Assembly (NCBI RefSeq): GCF_030294945.1
Contig: NZ_AP018448.1
Location: forward strand, 4,804,001 to 4,868,000
From: Streptomyces graminofaciens
GTDB taxonomy: Bacteria; Actinomycetota; Actinomycetes; Streptomycetales; Streptomycetaceae
Reading direction: 5' to 3'
Length of the DNA stretch: 64,000 bases
Part shown: one piece after another, positions 41,001 through 49,298 of the stretch
Numbering within the stretch: the stretch's first letter is position 1
Layout: each line of letters opens with the position of its first letter
Notes under the pieces: model-generated
What the model was told of the DNA's origin: nothing
Seen by the model: only the letters and a program-made list of their open reading frames with translations
Database searches by the model: none
Position numbers and translations under genes: made by a program

Positions 41001-41477
41001 ATGGAGACCGAAACGGCCACGCGCTGGCTGACCGATGCGGAGCAGTGCGCCTGGCGCACCCACCTCGAGGTCAACAGGCTGCTCACCTACCAGCTCGAAA
41101 AGGACCTGCAGCCGTTCGGCCTGACTATGAACGACTACGAGATCCTGGTGAACCTCTCCGAGTCGGAGGGCGTACGGATGCGGATGAGCGACCTCGCGTC
41201 CGCCACTCTCCAGTCGAAGAGCCGCCTGTCGCACCAGATCACGCGGATGGAGAACGCGGACCTGGTACGCCGCGAGAACTGCGAGTCCGACCGGCGCGGG
41301 CTGTATGCCGTGCTCACCGAGCACGGCATGGAGACGATGAAGAAGGTGGCGCCACATCATGTCGCCTCCGTGCGGCGGCATTTCATCGATCTGCTGCCGG
41401 CGGAGGCCCTGGACGAGCTGCACAAGTCGTTGACACCCATCGCGGAGCACCTGCGCAGCCATCGGGGCAAGCCGTAG
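41001..41477 (+). CDS. MarR-family regulator
   Basis: A 158-residue MarR protein: N-terminal helices (WRTHLEVNRLLTYQLEKDLQPFGL), winged HTH (TMNDYEILVNLSESEGVRMRMSDLASATLQSKSRLSHQITRMENADLVRRENCESDRRGLYAVLTEHG) and C-terminal dimer helices. TAGACT ends 6 nt before ATG 41001 and no SD is present, so the mRNA is probably leaderless. Conserved single gene in Streptomyces; as I recall the S. coelicolor counterpart is SCO5405. Cys in the wing (RENCESDRR) could be redox sensitive; speculative. Confidence 0.9.
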   Translation: METETATRWLTDAEQCAWRTHLEVNRLLTYQLEKDLQPFGLTMNDYEILVNLSESEGVRMRMSDLASATLQSKSRLSHQITRMENADLVRRENCESDRRGLYAVLTEHGMETMKKVAPHHVASVRRHFIDLLPAEALDELHKSLTPIAEHLRSHRGKP

Positions 41478-41599
41478 CGTTCCGCTCGGGGCGCCGGTGA
41501 GGTGTCGGGGGGGACTGCGGGACTGCTTTCGGCCGCGGCTTTCGTCGTGGCTGGTCGCGCCCGCGCGGCGGGGCCGCACATCGATGCGGCCCCGCGCCC

Positions 41600-43030
41600 C
41601 TATCCCTTCTGAGGCAACCTGAGTTCGAAGAGGGCTCCGCCTCCCGGCGCGTCCCCGACCGTGAGCGTTCCCCCGTGTCGTACGGCGATGTCCCTCGCGA
41701 TCGCCAGGCCCAGGCCCGCGCCGCCGTCGTCCCTCGCGCGGGACTCGTCGAGGCGGACGAAGCGCTCGAAGACACGGTCGCGGTCGGCGGGCGGTACGCC
41801 GGTGCCGTCGTCGGCGACGGCCAGGACGATCCAGTCGCCCTCGGTGCGCAGAGCGACGGCGACCCGCTCACGGGCGTGCCGCCCGGCGTTGTCCAGCAGG
41901 TTGCCGAGGACGCGGGACACCTGGTTCCGCGATCCGCGCACCTCGACCGGTCCGGTGCCGCCCTCGACGGTCACGCCGTCCCGTCCTTCCGTCTCCTCCC
42001 GTACGACGGCCGCGAGGTCGAACCGCGCGTCCGGCTGCGGCCGTTCCCCCGCATCGAGCCGGGCGAGCAGCAGCAGGTCGGAGGCGAGGCGCTGGAGTCG
42101 TACGGTGTCCTCGACGGCGCCGTCCAGGTCCAGCAACTCGGGGTGCGCGGCGGCCACTTCGAGCTGTGTGCGCAAGGACGCGATCGGGCTGCGCAGTTCG
42201 TGCGAGGCGTCCGCGACGAACGCGCGCTGCCGCTCCACCGAGGTCTCCAGGGCGGCGAGGGTCTCGTTCGTCGTACGGGCGAGGCGGGCGACCTCGTCGT
42301 GCGTGGCGGGCTCGGGGACGCGGCGCGAGAGGTCCTCGGAGGCCGTGATGGCGGCCATCTCGGCGCGGATGCCCTCGACCGGGCGCAGGGCCCGCTTGGT
42401 CACGACATAGGTCACACCACTGACGGTCACCAGCAGTAGGGGCAGCCCGATGAGCATCGTCGTCAACGCGGTGCTGACGGCGTCCTCCTCGACGGAGAGC
42501 GGGGCGCCCGCGTAGACGGTGAGCGGGACACCCTGCGCCGTGACCACGTCGACCCCGGCGAAGCGGTAGTGCTTCGTCTCCCCCTCGACGGTCGCCGTGC
42601 CCTCGCCGTACCAGGTCTCGTCGGCGACCTCGCCGGCGACGAGCGTGTCCTCGTCCTCCGGCTCCGCGTCGCCCTCCGCCCGGTCGTCGGCGTCGTCGTT
42701 CGTCTCGGAGTTCAGCCGGTCCGAGTCGATGGCGCTCACGCTGATGCCCTCGACGTCCTCGCCGACCGCGACCGGCTTCTCCTTGCGGTCCAGTACCTCA
42801 ACGGGGTTCTCGTCGCCGTCCGGCAGGATCAGCTTGTCGTAGGCGAATCCGTGCGCCAGCGCCGAGGCGGCGTTGCGGGCCACGGAGTCGGCCTCGGCGT
42901 CCGCCTGGTCGATGAGGCTGGACCGCAGCGCGAGCAGTACGGCGGCCCCCGCGGCGACCAGGGCGACGGCGACGACGAGGGTGGCTGCGAGGGTGGCGCG
43001 GGCCCGTACGGACCCCAGTCGCCGCCTCAT
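41600..43030 (-). CDS. Sensor histidine kinase (OmpR-type partner)
   Basis: A 476-residue kinase: TM1 about 13-36, an extracytoplasmic domain of about 150 residues with an acidic insert (DDADDRAEGDAEPEDEDT, about 112-129), TM2 about 190-212, HAMP to about 265, HisKA FVADASHELRSPIASLRTQ (His277), N box VLGNLLDNAGRH and G boxes DDGTGVP and GGAGLGLAIA. ATG 43030 overlaps the response-regulator stop (ATGA), so the pair is coupled. The acidic stretch could sense cations or cationic peptides; that is inference. The divergent PepSY gene is the likely target. Confidence 0.92.
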   Translation of the reverse strand: MRRRLGSVRARATLAATLVVAVALVAAGAAVLLALRSSLIDQADAEADSVARNAASALAHGFAYDKLILPDGDENPVEVLDRKEKPVAVGEDVEGISVSAIDSDRLNSETNDDADDRAEGDAEPEDEDTLVAGEVADETWYGEGTATVEGETKHYRFAGVDVVTAQGVPLTVYAGAPLSVEEDAVSTALTTMLIGLPLLLVTVSGVTYVVTKRALRPVEGIRAEMAAITASEDLSRRVPEPATHDEVARLARTTNETLAALETSVERQRAFVADASHELRSPIASLRTQLEVAAAHPELLDLDGAVEDTVRLQRLASDLLLLARLDAGERPQPDARFDLAAVVREETEGRDGVTVEGGTGPVEVRGSRNQVSRVLGNLLDNAGRHARERVAVALRTEGDWIVLAVADDGTGVPPADRDRVFERFVRLDESRARDDGGAGLGLAIARDIAVRHGGTLTVGDAPGGGALFELRLPQKG

Positions 43031-43695
43031 GTCCGGGCCTCCAGTCTGTATCCGGCGCCGCGTACGGTCTTGATCAGCGCGGGGCCGAGCTTGCGGCGCA
43101 GGGTGCTGACGTAGACCTCGACGATGTTCGGGTCGCCCTCGTACGCGAAGTCCCAGACGTGCTCCAGGATGTCGGACTTCGACACGACCTCCCCGGCCCG
43201 CACGACGAGTTGTTCGAGGACGGAGAACTCCTTGGTGGTCAGGGCGATCTCGTCGTCCGCGAGGAACACGCGCCGGGCGGCGGTGTCGACCTTCAGGTCG
43301 CCGACCGTGTGCACGGGCGAGGCCCCGCCCGACGGGCCGCGGCGCCGCAGCAGCGCCTTCACCCGGGCGACGAGGACGACGTACGAGAACGGCTTGGTCA
43401 GATAGTCGTCGGCGCCCGTGTCGAGCCCCTCGGCCTCGTCGTACTCGCCGTCCTTGGCGGTCAGCATCAGGATCGGCACGTCGTGGCCGGCGGCGCGCAG
43501 AGCGCCGCACACGCGGTAGCCGTTCATGCCGGGCAGCATGATGTCGAGGATCACGAGGTCGTACGTCCCCTCGCTCGCCCGGTGCAGGCCCTCGACGCCG
43601 TCGTGGACGACATCCACCGCGTATCCCTCGGCCGTCAGGCCCTTGGCCAGCGACACCGCGAGCCGCTTCTCATCTTCCACGATCAACAGGCGCAT
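43027..43695 (-). CDS. OmpR/PhoB-family response regulator
   Basis: A 222-residue regulator: receiver domain with Glu7/Asp8, phospho-acceptor Asp51 (LVILDIMLPGMNGY) and Lys101 (YLTKPFS), followed by a winged helix (about 128-220) with ALTTKEFSVLEQLVVRAGEVVSKSDILEHVWD and VYVSTLRRKLGPALIKTVRGAGYRLE. ATG 43695. It is divergent from the PepSY protein gene, and CTTCAG direct repeats of the OmpR type lie between them. As I recall the pair matches SCO5403/SCO5404. Confidence 0.93.
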   Translation of the reverse strand: MRLLIVEDEKRLAVSLAKGLTAEGYAVDVVHDGVEGLHRASEGTYDLVILDIMLPGMNGYRVCGALRAAGHDVPILMLTAKDGEYDEAEGLDTGADDYLTKPFSYVVLVARVKALLRRRGPSGGASPVHTVGDLKVDTAARRVFLADDEIALTTKEFSVLEQLVVRAGEVVSKSDILEHVWDFAYEGDPNIVEVYVSTLRRKLGPALIKTVRGAGYRLEART

Positions 43696-43717
43696 GCGTT
43701 CAGCTTGGCAAACCGAA

Positions 43718-43756
43718 CCTGAAGAGACCTTCAGGAGACTTCAGGTCCGCTTCAGC
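43718..43756. promoter_or_regulatory. CTTCAG direct repeats, predicted response-regulator site
   Basis: CTTCAG occurs at 43729-43734, 43739-43744 and 43750-43755, spacing 10 and 11 bp (one helical turn), plus an inverted CCTGAAG at 43718-43724. It lies between the divergent RR and PepSY genes, the usual site for OmpR-type autoregulation and target control. Confidence 0.75.
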
Positions 43757-43867
43757 GTCGCTCAGCCAGATTGGTCCTCGTCGAAAGCAGACGAGGCACA
43801 CAAGCCAACTGCAACCGGCGACAACGTCCGTTACTGGTTGCAACCAGTCGCATCCTGGAGGAATCCC

Positions 43868-44566
43868 ATGAAGCGCAACATCGTCATCGCCACCATCGCG
43901 GCCGTGGCCCTGATCGGCGGCGGCACCGCGACCGCCATCGCGGTCTCGGGTGACGACGAGGCGCCGGCGAACAAGACGGTGACGGTCTCGAACGACGACA
44001 ACGACCGCGACGACGCCGACATCAACGACACCGACGACGCGGCTCAGGACACGGCCGAGGACCGGGCCGCCCGCGACACTGACGAGGACGCCGAGGACAA
44101 GGCGGAGAACGCGGCCGACGCGAAGGCCGCGCAGATCACGGCCGCCGACGCGATCAAGGCGGCGCTGAAGCACACGGCCGGTACGGCGGTCTCGGCCGAC
44201 CTCGACGACGAGGGCACGGCCCATGTGTGGGAGGTCGACGTGCTGACGGGCGGCGGCTCCTGGGACAGCATCCAGATCGACCCGGCCACCGGCAAGGTCC
44301 TCGGCTCGCACACCGAGCAGGACGACGACGGTGACGACGCCGCCGAGGCCGCGCAGATCCGCGCCGCCCTGAAGGGCAGCTCCGTGACGGCCGCCGAGGC
44401 CGCGGAGGCCGCCGCCGCCAAGGGCACCGTGACCTCCGTCGACCTCGACGAGGACGGCCCGCAGCAGGCCTGGGAGGCCGACACCACCGCCGCCGACGGC
44501 ACCGGCAGTGACTGGCGCGTGAACCTCGACTCCGGCAAGGTCACCGCGGACCGCTCGGACGACTGA
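43868..44566 (+). CDS. Secreted acidic protein with two PepSY domains
   Basis: A 232-residue exported protein: signal peptide KRNIVIATIAAVALIGGGTATAIAVSG, then a highly acidic linker (about 40-85, Asp/Glu/Ala). Two PepSY repeats follow: AAQITAADAIKAALKHTAGTAV...HVWEVDVLTGG...IDPATGKVL (about 88-150) and IRAALKGSSVTAAEAAEAAAAKGT...AWEADTTAADG...VNLDSGKV (about 155-228). PepSY proteins often inhibit proteases or sense envelope stress. ATG 43868 has GGAGGAA at good spacing. Position and repeats suggest control by the adjacent two-component system. Confidence 0.88.
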   Translation: MKRNIVIATIAAVALIGGGTATAIAVSGDDEAPANKTVTVSNDDNDRDDADINDTDDAAQDTAEDRAARDTDEDAEDKAENAADAKAAQITAADAIKAALKHTAGTAVSADLDDEGTAHVWEVDVLTGGGSWDSIQIDPATGKVLGSHTEQDDDGDDAAEAAQIRAALKGSSVTAAEAAEAAAAKGTVTSVDLDEDGPQQAWEADTTAADGTGSDWRVNLDSGKVTADRSDD

Positions 44567-44595
44567 CCCCCACGACCACTTCCCTCCCCCCCACA

Positions 44596-44627
44596 GGTAA
44601 GGGCACCCGGCACCGGGTGCCCTTACC
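44596..44627. terminator. Terminator overlapping the MFS stop codon
   Basis: A perfect 15-bp inverted repeat (GGTAAGGGCACCCGG and complement) with a 2-nt centre lies between the convergent PepSY and MFS genes. The TAA stop of the MFS gene (44623-44625) is inside the right arm. Confidence 0.85.
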
Positions 44628-45843
44628 GGCGTTCGGAGAGTTCCGGCGTACTCGGCTGGCGGACGCCGACCGCCACCGCGGCCGCGGCGAACAGCGCCAC
44701 CCCGCCCGCCGCCGCGAAGCACAGGCCCACCGGCAGCCGGCCCACGAGGAGTCCACCGGCCGCCGTACCCGTCGCGGTACCGGCGTTCACCGCGGTGTTG
44801 ACCCAGGCCCCGGCCCGTACGCGGGTGCCCGGCGCCGCGCACTCGTCGGCGAAGAGGTACGCGGTGGTCAGGGCCGGGGCGATGAAGAACCCGGCACAGA
44901 CCACGACCCCGATGAGGGCACCGAGCCCCGGGGCGAGTCCGGCGCAGGCCAGGGCGATGCCGAGCCCGGCGGCGAGCAGCGACAGCCTCGTCCCGGCCCC
45001 GGCCCGCCACTCGACGGCACCGTTCACCAGCCCGCCCACGGCGCTCCCGGCCGACAGCGCGGCGAACACCCAGGCCACGGCGTCGTCTCCGTGCCCGTGC
45101 CCCTCGGCGAAGGCCAGCACCAGCAGATCGAGCGCGCCGATCGACAGCCCGACCCCGGCGGCCAGCGCGACGGGCGGCAGGATCCCGGTGGAGACGCGGG
45201 GTGCCCGGTCCCCCGGCTTCCGGGCGGCACCCGGCACCCGGGCCACGACCGGCGAGGCGACGAACCCGCAGGTCCCCGAGGCCACGAGGAGGGCACTCAC
45301 CGCCACGGCGACCGCGGGCTCGGCGACCTGCACGACACCGCCCACGACCAGCGGCCCCGACACGAACAACAGCTCCTCCGCGACGCCGTCCAGGCTGTAC
45401 GCCCGCCGCAACATCCCCGGATCCTGGGCGAGTTCGCCCCACACCGCCCGCATGGTCGGCCCGAGCGGAGGCGTGCAGGCACCGGCGACCGCGGCCACGG
45501 CGCCCAGGAGGGTGGCGGAGGCCCCGGGCGGCCGGCTGACGAGGGCGAGCGCCGTGAGCAGTACGGCGTAGAGGACGGCCATCGGAAGCAGTGCGCGACG
45601 CGGGCCGTGCCGGTCGACGAGTGCGGCGCGGGCCGGTGACAGGAACACGCTGGTGGCACCGAACAGCGCGAGCACCGTCCCGGCGGCGGCGTACGACCCG
45701 GTGGCCCGGTCGACGGCGAGCAGCACGGCGAGCGAGACCATGCCGTAGGAGAGCCGGCCGAGCAGGGCGGTGGCGAAGGTGCGGCGGGCGTGGGGGATGC
45801 GGAGGAGCGCGGCGTACGAGGGCCGCGACGGGGTCGCAGACAT
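44623..45843 (-). CDS. MFS transporter
   Basis: A 406-residue major facilitator with about 12 hydrophobic segments. The cytoplasmic loop 2-3 motif is ALVDRHGPRRALL (G-x-x-x-D-R-x-G-R-R/K type variant). The N-terminus is SATPSRPSYAALLRIPHARRTFATALLGRLSYGMVSLAVLLAVDR. No signature identifies the substrate; overall it resembles small-molecule/drug efflux MFS proteins. ATG 45843 with GAGG about 10 nt upstream is preferred over an in-frame ATG at 45900. Single gene, followed by a terminator shared with the PepSY gene. Confidence 0.87.
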   Translation of the reverse strand: MSATPSRPSYAALLRIPHARRTFATALLGRLSYGMVSLAVLLAVDRATGSYAAAGTVLALFGATSVFLSPARAALVDRHGPRRALLPMAVLYAVLLTALALVSRPPGASATLLGAVAAVAGACTPPLGPTMRAVWGELAQDPGMLRRAYSLDGVAEELLFVSGPLVVGGVVQVAEPAVAVAVSALLVASGTCGFVASPVVARVPGAARKPGDRAPRVSTGILPPVALAAGVGLSIGALDLLVLAFAEGHGHGDDAVAWVFAALSAGSAVGGLVNGAVEWRAGAGTRLSLLAAGLGIALACAGLAPGLGALIGVVVCAGFFIAPALTTAYLFADECAAPGTRVRAGAWVNTAVNAGTATGTAAGGLLVGRLPVGLCFAAAGGVALFAAAAVAVGVRQPSTPELSERR

Positions 45844-45984
45844 GCGAGAGGTTCCTCGACTTGAGGCGGAGAAGGGGACGCCGAAGTCCTGCGACGGCAC
45901 TCACGCCGTCGGCGGGACGGATACGTCCACTACGCCAAGAGGAGGAACATGGAGCTCAACGTAACAGCGCGACGCGGCCCGCGC

Positions 45985-46085
45985 CCCCACATACGGAAGC
46001 ACGGGGCGCAGCCCAGGCCTTCAGGGGCGCGGGGAACCGCGCGACAAGCCCCCACCCGCCCGCAGCCGACAAACCGGCGGGGTCT
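45985..46085 (-). repeat. Dispersed Streptomyces intergenic repeat, copy B
   Basis: On the minus strand it reads GCTTGTCGCGCGGTTCCCCG, then CGCCCCTGAAGG and GGGCTGCGCCCCGTGC, matching copy A at 4995-5051 including the preceding GTCGGC/GGGTGG stretch. It lies between the MFS and meaB genes. Confidence 0.72.
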
Positions 46086-46157
46086 GGGGGCGCGGCCACC
46101 GGCTCGTGGATGGGACGGGTAGGGGCGGCGGGGGCGAAAAAGCCTGTCGGCGCCCGA

Positions 46158-47114
46158 TCAGCGCTCCGTGAGCCCCGCCACCAGCTCGTCCGCGGCGCGA
46201 TACGGATCCAGCTCCCCCGCCACGATCCGCTCCGCCAGCGCACTCAGGCGACGGTCACCGTGGAGGTCCCCGATCCGTTCCCGCAGCGCGGTCACCGCGA
46301 TCGTCTCGACCTCCCGCGCGGCCCGAGAACGGCGCCGCTCGGCGAGGACCCCCCGCTCCTCCATCCACGCACGGTGCTTCTCCAGGGCCTCCACGACCTC
46401 GTCGATACCCTCCGCCCGCGCGGCGACCGTCTTCACGATCGGGGGACGCCAGTCGCCGGGCCCACGGGACTCCCCGAGCCCCAGCATGTGGTTCAGCTCG
46501 CGCGCGGTCGCGTCGGCCCCGTCGCGGTCGGCCTTGTTGACGACGTAGACGTCCCCGATCTCCAGGATCCCGGCCTTGGCCGCCTGGATGCCGTCACCCA
46601 TGCCGGGCGCCAGCAGCACCACGGACGTGTCCGCCTGCGACGCGATCTCCACCTCCGACTGGCCCACCCCGACCGTCTCGACCAGGATCACCTCGCACCC
46701 GGCGGCGTCCAGGACCCGGATCGCCTGGGGCGCCGCCCACGCCAGGCCGCCCAGATGCCCACGCGTCGCCATCGAACGGATGTACACACCGGGGTCCGAC
46801 GCGTGCTCCGACATCCGGACCCGGTCACCCAGCAGCGCCCCGCCGGAGAACGGCGACGACGGGTCCACCGCCAGCACGCCGACCCGCCTGCCTACCCGCC
46901 GGTACGCCGTCACCAGCGCCGACGTGGAGGTCGACTTGCCGACACCCGGTGAGCCCGTGAGACCGACCACGTAGGCCCCGCCCGTCAGCGGGGCCAACGC
47001 CGCCATGACCTCGCGCAACTGCGGGGACGCCCCCTCCACCAGCGAGATCAGCCGGGCGACGGCACGCGGCCGCCCCTCCCTGGCCTGGGCCACCAGTGTG
47101 GGGACGTCCTGCAT
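46158..47114 (-). CDS. meaB: MeaB-type methylmalonyl-CoA mutase-associated GTPase
   Basis: A 318-residue G3E-family GTPase that protects and loads B12-dependent acyl-CoA mutases. P-loop VGLTGSPGVGKSTSTSAL (Lys60), switch region VDPSSPFSGGALLGDRVRM, DxxG-equivalent ILVETVGVGQSEVEIA and guanine motif VVNKADRDGA. The C-terminus (about 285-318) is the dimerisation tail. ATG 47114 has GGAGC 5 nt upstream. It forms a same-strand group with the thiolase gene (46 bp gap) and faces mce. It could serve the IcmA mutase encoded 15 kb away as well as methylmalonyl-CoA mutase. Confidence 0.94.
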   Translation of the reverse strand: MQDVPTLVAQAREGRPRAVARLISLVEGASPQLREVMAALAPLTGGAYVVGLTGSPGVGKSTSTSALVTAYRRVGRRVGVLAVDPSSPFSGGALLGDRVRMSEHASDPGVYIRSMATRGHLGGLAWAAPQAIRVLDAAGCEVILVETVGVGQSEVEIASQADTSVVLLAPGMGDGIQAAKAGILEIGDVYVVNKADRDGADATARELNHMLGLGESRGPGDWRPPIVKTVAARAEGIDEVVEALEKHRAWMEERGVLAERRRSRAAREVETIAVTALRERIGDLHGDRRLSALAERIVAGELDPYRAADELVAGLTER

Positions 47115-47160
47115 CACAGCTCCGTTCCGAGTAGCCACGTACACCTGAGACTGAAAGGGC

Positions 47161-48363
47161 TCAGGCCTCGGGCACCCGCACGATCAGCGCGTCGCCCTGC
47201 CCGCCGCCACCGCACAGCGCGGCCGCGCCGACCCCGCCGCCCCGCCGCTTCAGCTCCAGCGCCAGATGCAGGACCAGGCGCGCGCCGGACATGCCGATGG
47301 GGTGGCCGAGGGCAATCGCACCACCGTTGACATTCACCTTTTCCGGGGACACCCCGAGGTCCTTCATTGACTGAACGGCGACCGCGGCGAAGGCCTCGTT
47401 GATCTCGATCAGGTCCAGATCCGCCACCTCCAGGCCGTCCTTCTTCAGGGCGTGCTGGATCGCGTTCGACGGCTGCGACTGCAAAGAATTGTCCGGTCCG
47501 GCGACGTTCCCGTGGGCGCCGATCTCGGCCAGCCACGTAAGGCCCAGCTCCTCCGCCTTCTCCTTGCTCATGACGACCACGGCGGCGGCGCCGTCCGAGA
47601 TCTGCGAGGCGGAACCGGCCGTGATCGTGCCGTCCCTGGTGAACGCCGGCCGCAGCTTGCCCAGCGACTCGGCGGTGGTCTCGCCGCGGATGCCCTCGTC
47701 CTGGCTGAAGACGACCGGCTCGCCCTTGCGCTGCGGGATCTCGACCGGCGTGATCTCCGCCTCGAAGAGCCCGTTCTTCTGGGCGGCGGCGGCCCGCTGG
47801 TGCGAGAGCGCGGCGATCTCGTCCTGCTCGGGGCGCAGGATGCCGAGGCGCGTGTTGTGCTTCTCCGTGGACTCGCCCATGGCGATGTTCTCGAAGGCGT
47901 CCGTCAGCCCGTCGTACGCCATCGCGTCGAGCATCTCGATCGCGCCGTACTTGTAGCCCTCACGGGACTTCGGGAGCAGGTGGGGGGCGTTCGTCATGGA
48001 CTCCTGGCCACCCGCCACGACCACGTCGAATTCACCCGCTCGGATCAGCTGGTCGGCCAGCGCGATGGCGTCGAGGCCCGACAGACAGACCTTGTTGATC
48101 GTGAGCGCGGGCACGTTCATCGGGATGCCCGCCTTGACCGCGGCCTGGCGCGCCGGGATCTGCCCCGCCCCGGCCTGGAGCACCTGGCCCATGATCACGT
48201 ACTGCACCTGGTCGCCGCCGATCCCCGCACGGTCCAGGGCGGCCTTGATCGCGAAGCCACCGAGCTCGGCTCCGGAGAAGGACTTCAGCGAACCGAGCAA
48301 CCGTCCCATGGGCGTACGGGCGCCCGCGACGATCACCGAGGTCCTGCCGTTCGTTCCAGTCAT
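47161..48363 (-). CDS. Acetyl-CoA C-acetyltransferase (thiolase)
   Basis: A 400-residue biosynthetic-type thiolase condensing or cleaving acetoacetyl-CoA. Nucleophile Cys93 lies in [11 protein letters not shown] (Gly-Ser is more usual after Cys), ending motifs are [19 protein letters not shown] (His) and [14 protein letters not shown] (second Cys), and NEAFAAVA is conserved. ATG 48363 has GGGGATCG upstream. Same strand as meaB, divergent from mce (147 bp between starts). In this neighbourhood it probably links acetoacetyl-CoA to butyryl/isobutyryl-CoA and methylmalonyl-CoA metabolism. Confidence 0.93.
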   Translation of the reverse strand: MTGTNGRTSVIVAGARTPMGRLLGSLKSFSGAELGGFAIKAALDRAGIGGDQVQYVIMGQVLQAGAGQIPARQAAVKAGIPMNVPALTINKVCLSGLDAIALADQLIRAGEFDVVVAGGQESMTNAPHLLPKSREGYKYGAIEMLDAMAYDGLTDAFENIAMGESTEKHNTRLGILRPEQDEIAALSHQRAAAAQKNGLFEAEITPVEIPQRKGEPVVFSQDEGIRGETTAESLGKLRPAFTRDGTITAGSASQISDGAAAVVVMSKEKAEELGLTWLAEIGAHGNVAGPDNSLQSQPSNAIQHALKKDGLEVADLDLIEINEAFAAVAVQSMKDLGVSPEKVNVNGGAIALGHPIGMSGARLVLHLALELKRRGGGVGAAALCGGGGQGDALIVRVPEA

Positions 48364-48510
48364 GAGGTGCGATCCCCTTCCAGCTTGCACAGCCGAGGAG
48401 TGAACGAGGGTTTACTTGAATGTACTGAGTGGCACTCCGTGCCGTCACCGGGCCGTCAGTGTGATCGCGCGCACGTTGCGTAACCACCTCCGGGGCGGTG
48501 CACTGACACC

Positions 48511-48951
48511 ATGCTGACGCGAATCGACCACATCGGGATCGCCTGTTTCGACCTCGACGCCACTGTCGAGTTCTACAGGGCCACGTACGGCTTCGAGGTG
48601 TTCCACTCCGAGGTCAACGAGGAGCAGGGCGTACGCGAGGCCATGCTCAAGATCAACAGCACGGACGACGGCGGCGCCTCCTACCTCCAGCTCCTGGAGC
48701 CCACCCGCGAGGACTCCACCGTCGCCAAGTGGCTGGCCAAGAACGGCGAGGGGGTCCACCACATCGCCTTCGGCACGGCGGATGTCGACGGTGAGGCGGC
48801 CGCGATCAAGGACAAGGGCGTACGCGTCCTGTACGAGGAGCCGCGACGCGGTTCCATGGGGTCACGGATCACGTTCCTGCACCCCAAGGATTGCCATGGC
48901 GTACTGACAGAACTGGTCACTTCGGCACCGGTTGAGTCACCTGAGCACTGA
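48511..48951 (+). CDS. mce: Methylmalonyl-CoA epimerase
   Basis: A 146-residue VOC-fold metalloenzyme interconverting (2R)- and (2S)-methylmalonyl-CoA. Metal ligands are in MLTRIDHIGIA (His7), YLQLLEP (Gln60), VHHIAFGT (His84) and GVLTELV (Glu). Two beta-alpha-beta modules and family length are normal. ATG 48511 has only a weak SD. Together with meaB, thiolase and icmA it forms a C4 acyl-CoA interconversion module that supplies methylmalonyl-CoA for polyketides and propionate metabolism. Confidence 0.94.
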   Translation: MLTRIDHIGIACFDLDATVEFYRATYGFEVFHSEVNEEQGVREAMLKINSTDDGGASYLQLLEPTREDSTVAKWLAKNGEGVHHIAFGTADVDGEAAAIKDKGVRVLYEEPRRGSMGSRITFLHPKDCHGVLTELVTSAPVESPEH

Positions 48952-49298
48952 CCCCCGTACATATGGGCCGGTAGGGTTGGGGTCGGCCGTCCCTTTTCAA
49001 GGTGACGGCCCGGGTCCTGCCGCTTTCCGAGGAGTGGGATCCAAGGGCATTTCTGATGGATGGCCGTGGGTGAAGGAGCGGCGTCCGGTGCGGCGAGAGC
49101 ACGCACCGAACGCCGTGACGCCGCGGAGATCCATCAGGAGTGCCCTAGGGCCGGGGTCCAGGTTTCGGGGGACGAGGGTGGAGGGCGGCAGTCCGTGCTC
49201 CGCCGTTGATCTGACACCATTCCCCGGGGGCCCCGTTCGGCGGTTGGACGGAGCTCGTTTGCCAGAGGTTGCGACCAGGGGACGGATGGGACCGCGCA
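48952..49298 (+). other. Leader/promoter region upstream of scy
   Basis: About 347 bp without a gene. TAGGGT at 48972-48977 is a -10-like box that would give a leader of roughly 315 nt to the scy GTG. No terminator after mce and no clear structured leader were identified. Confidence 0.4.
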
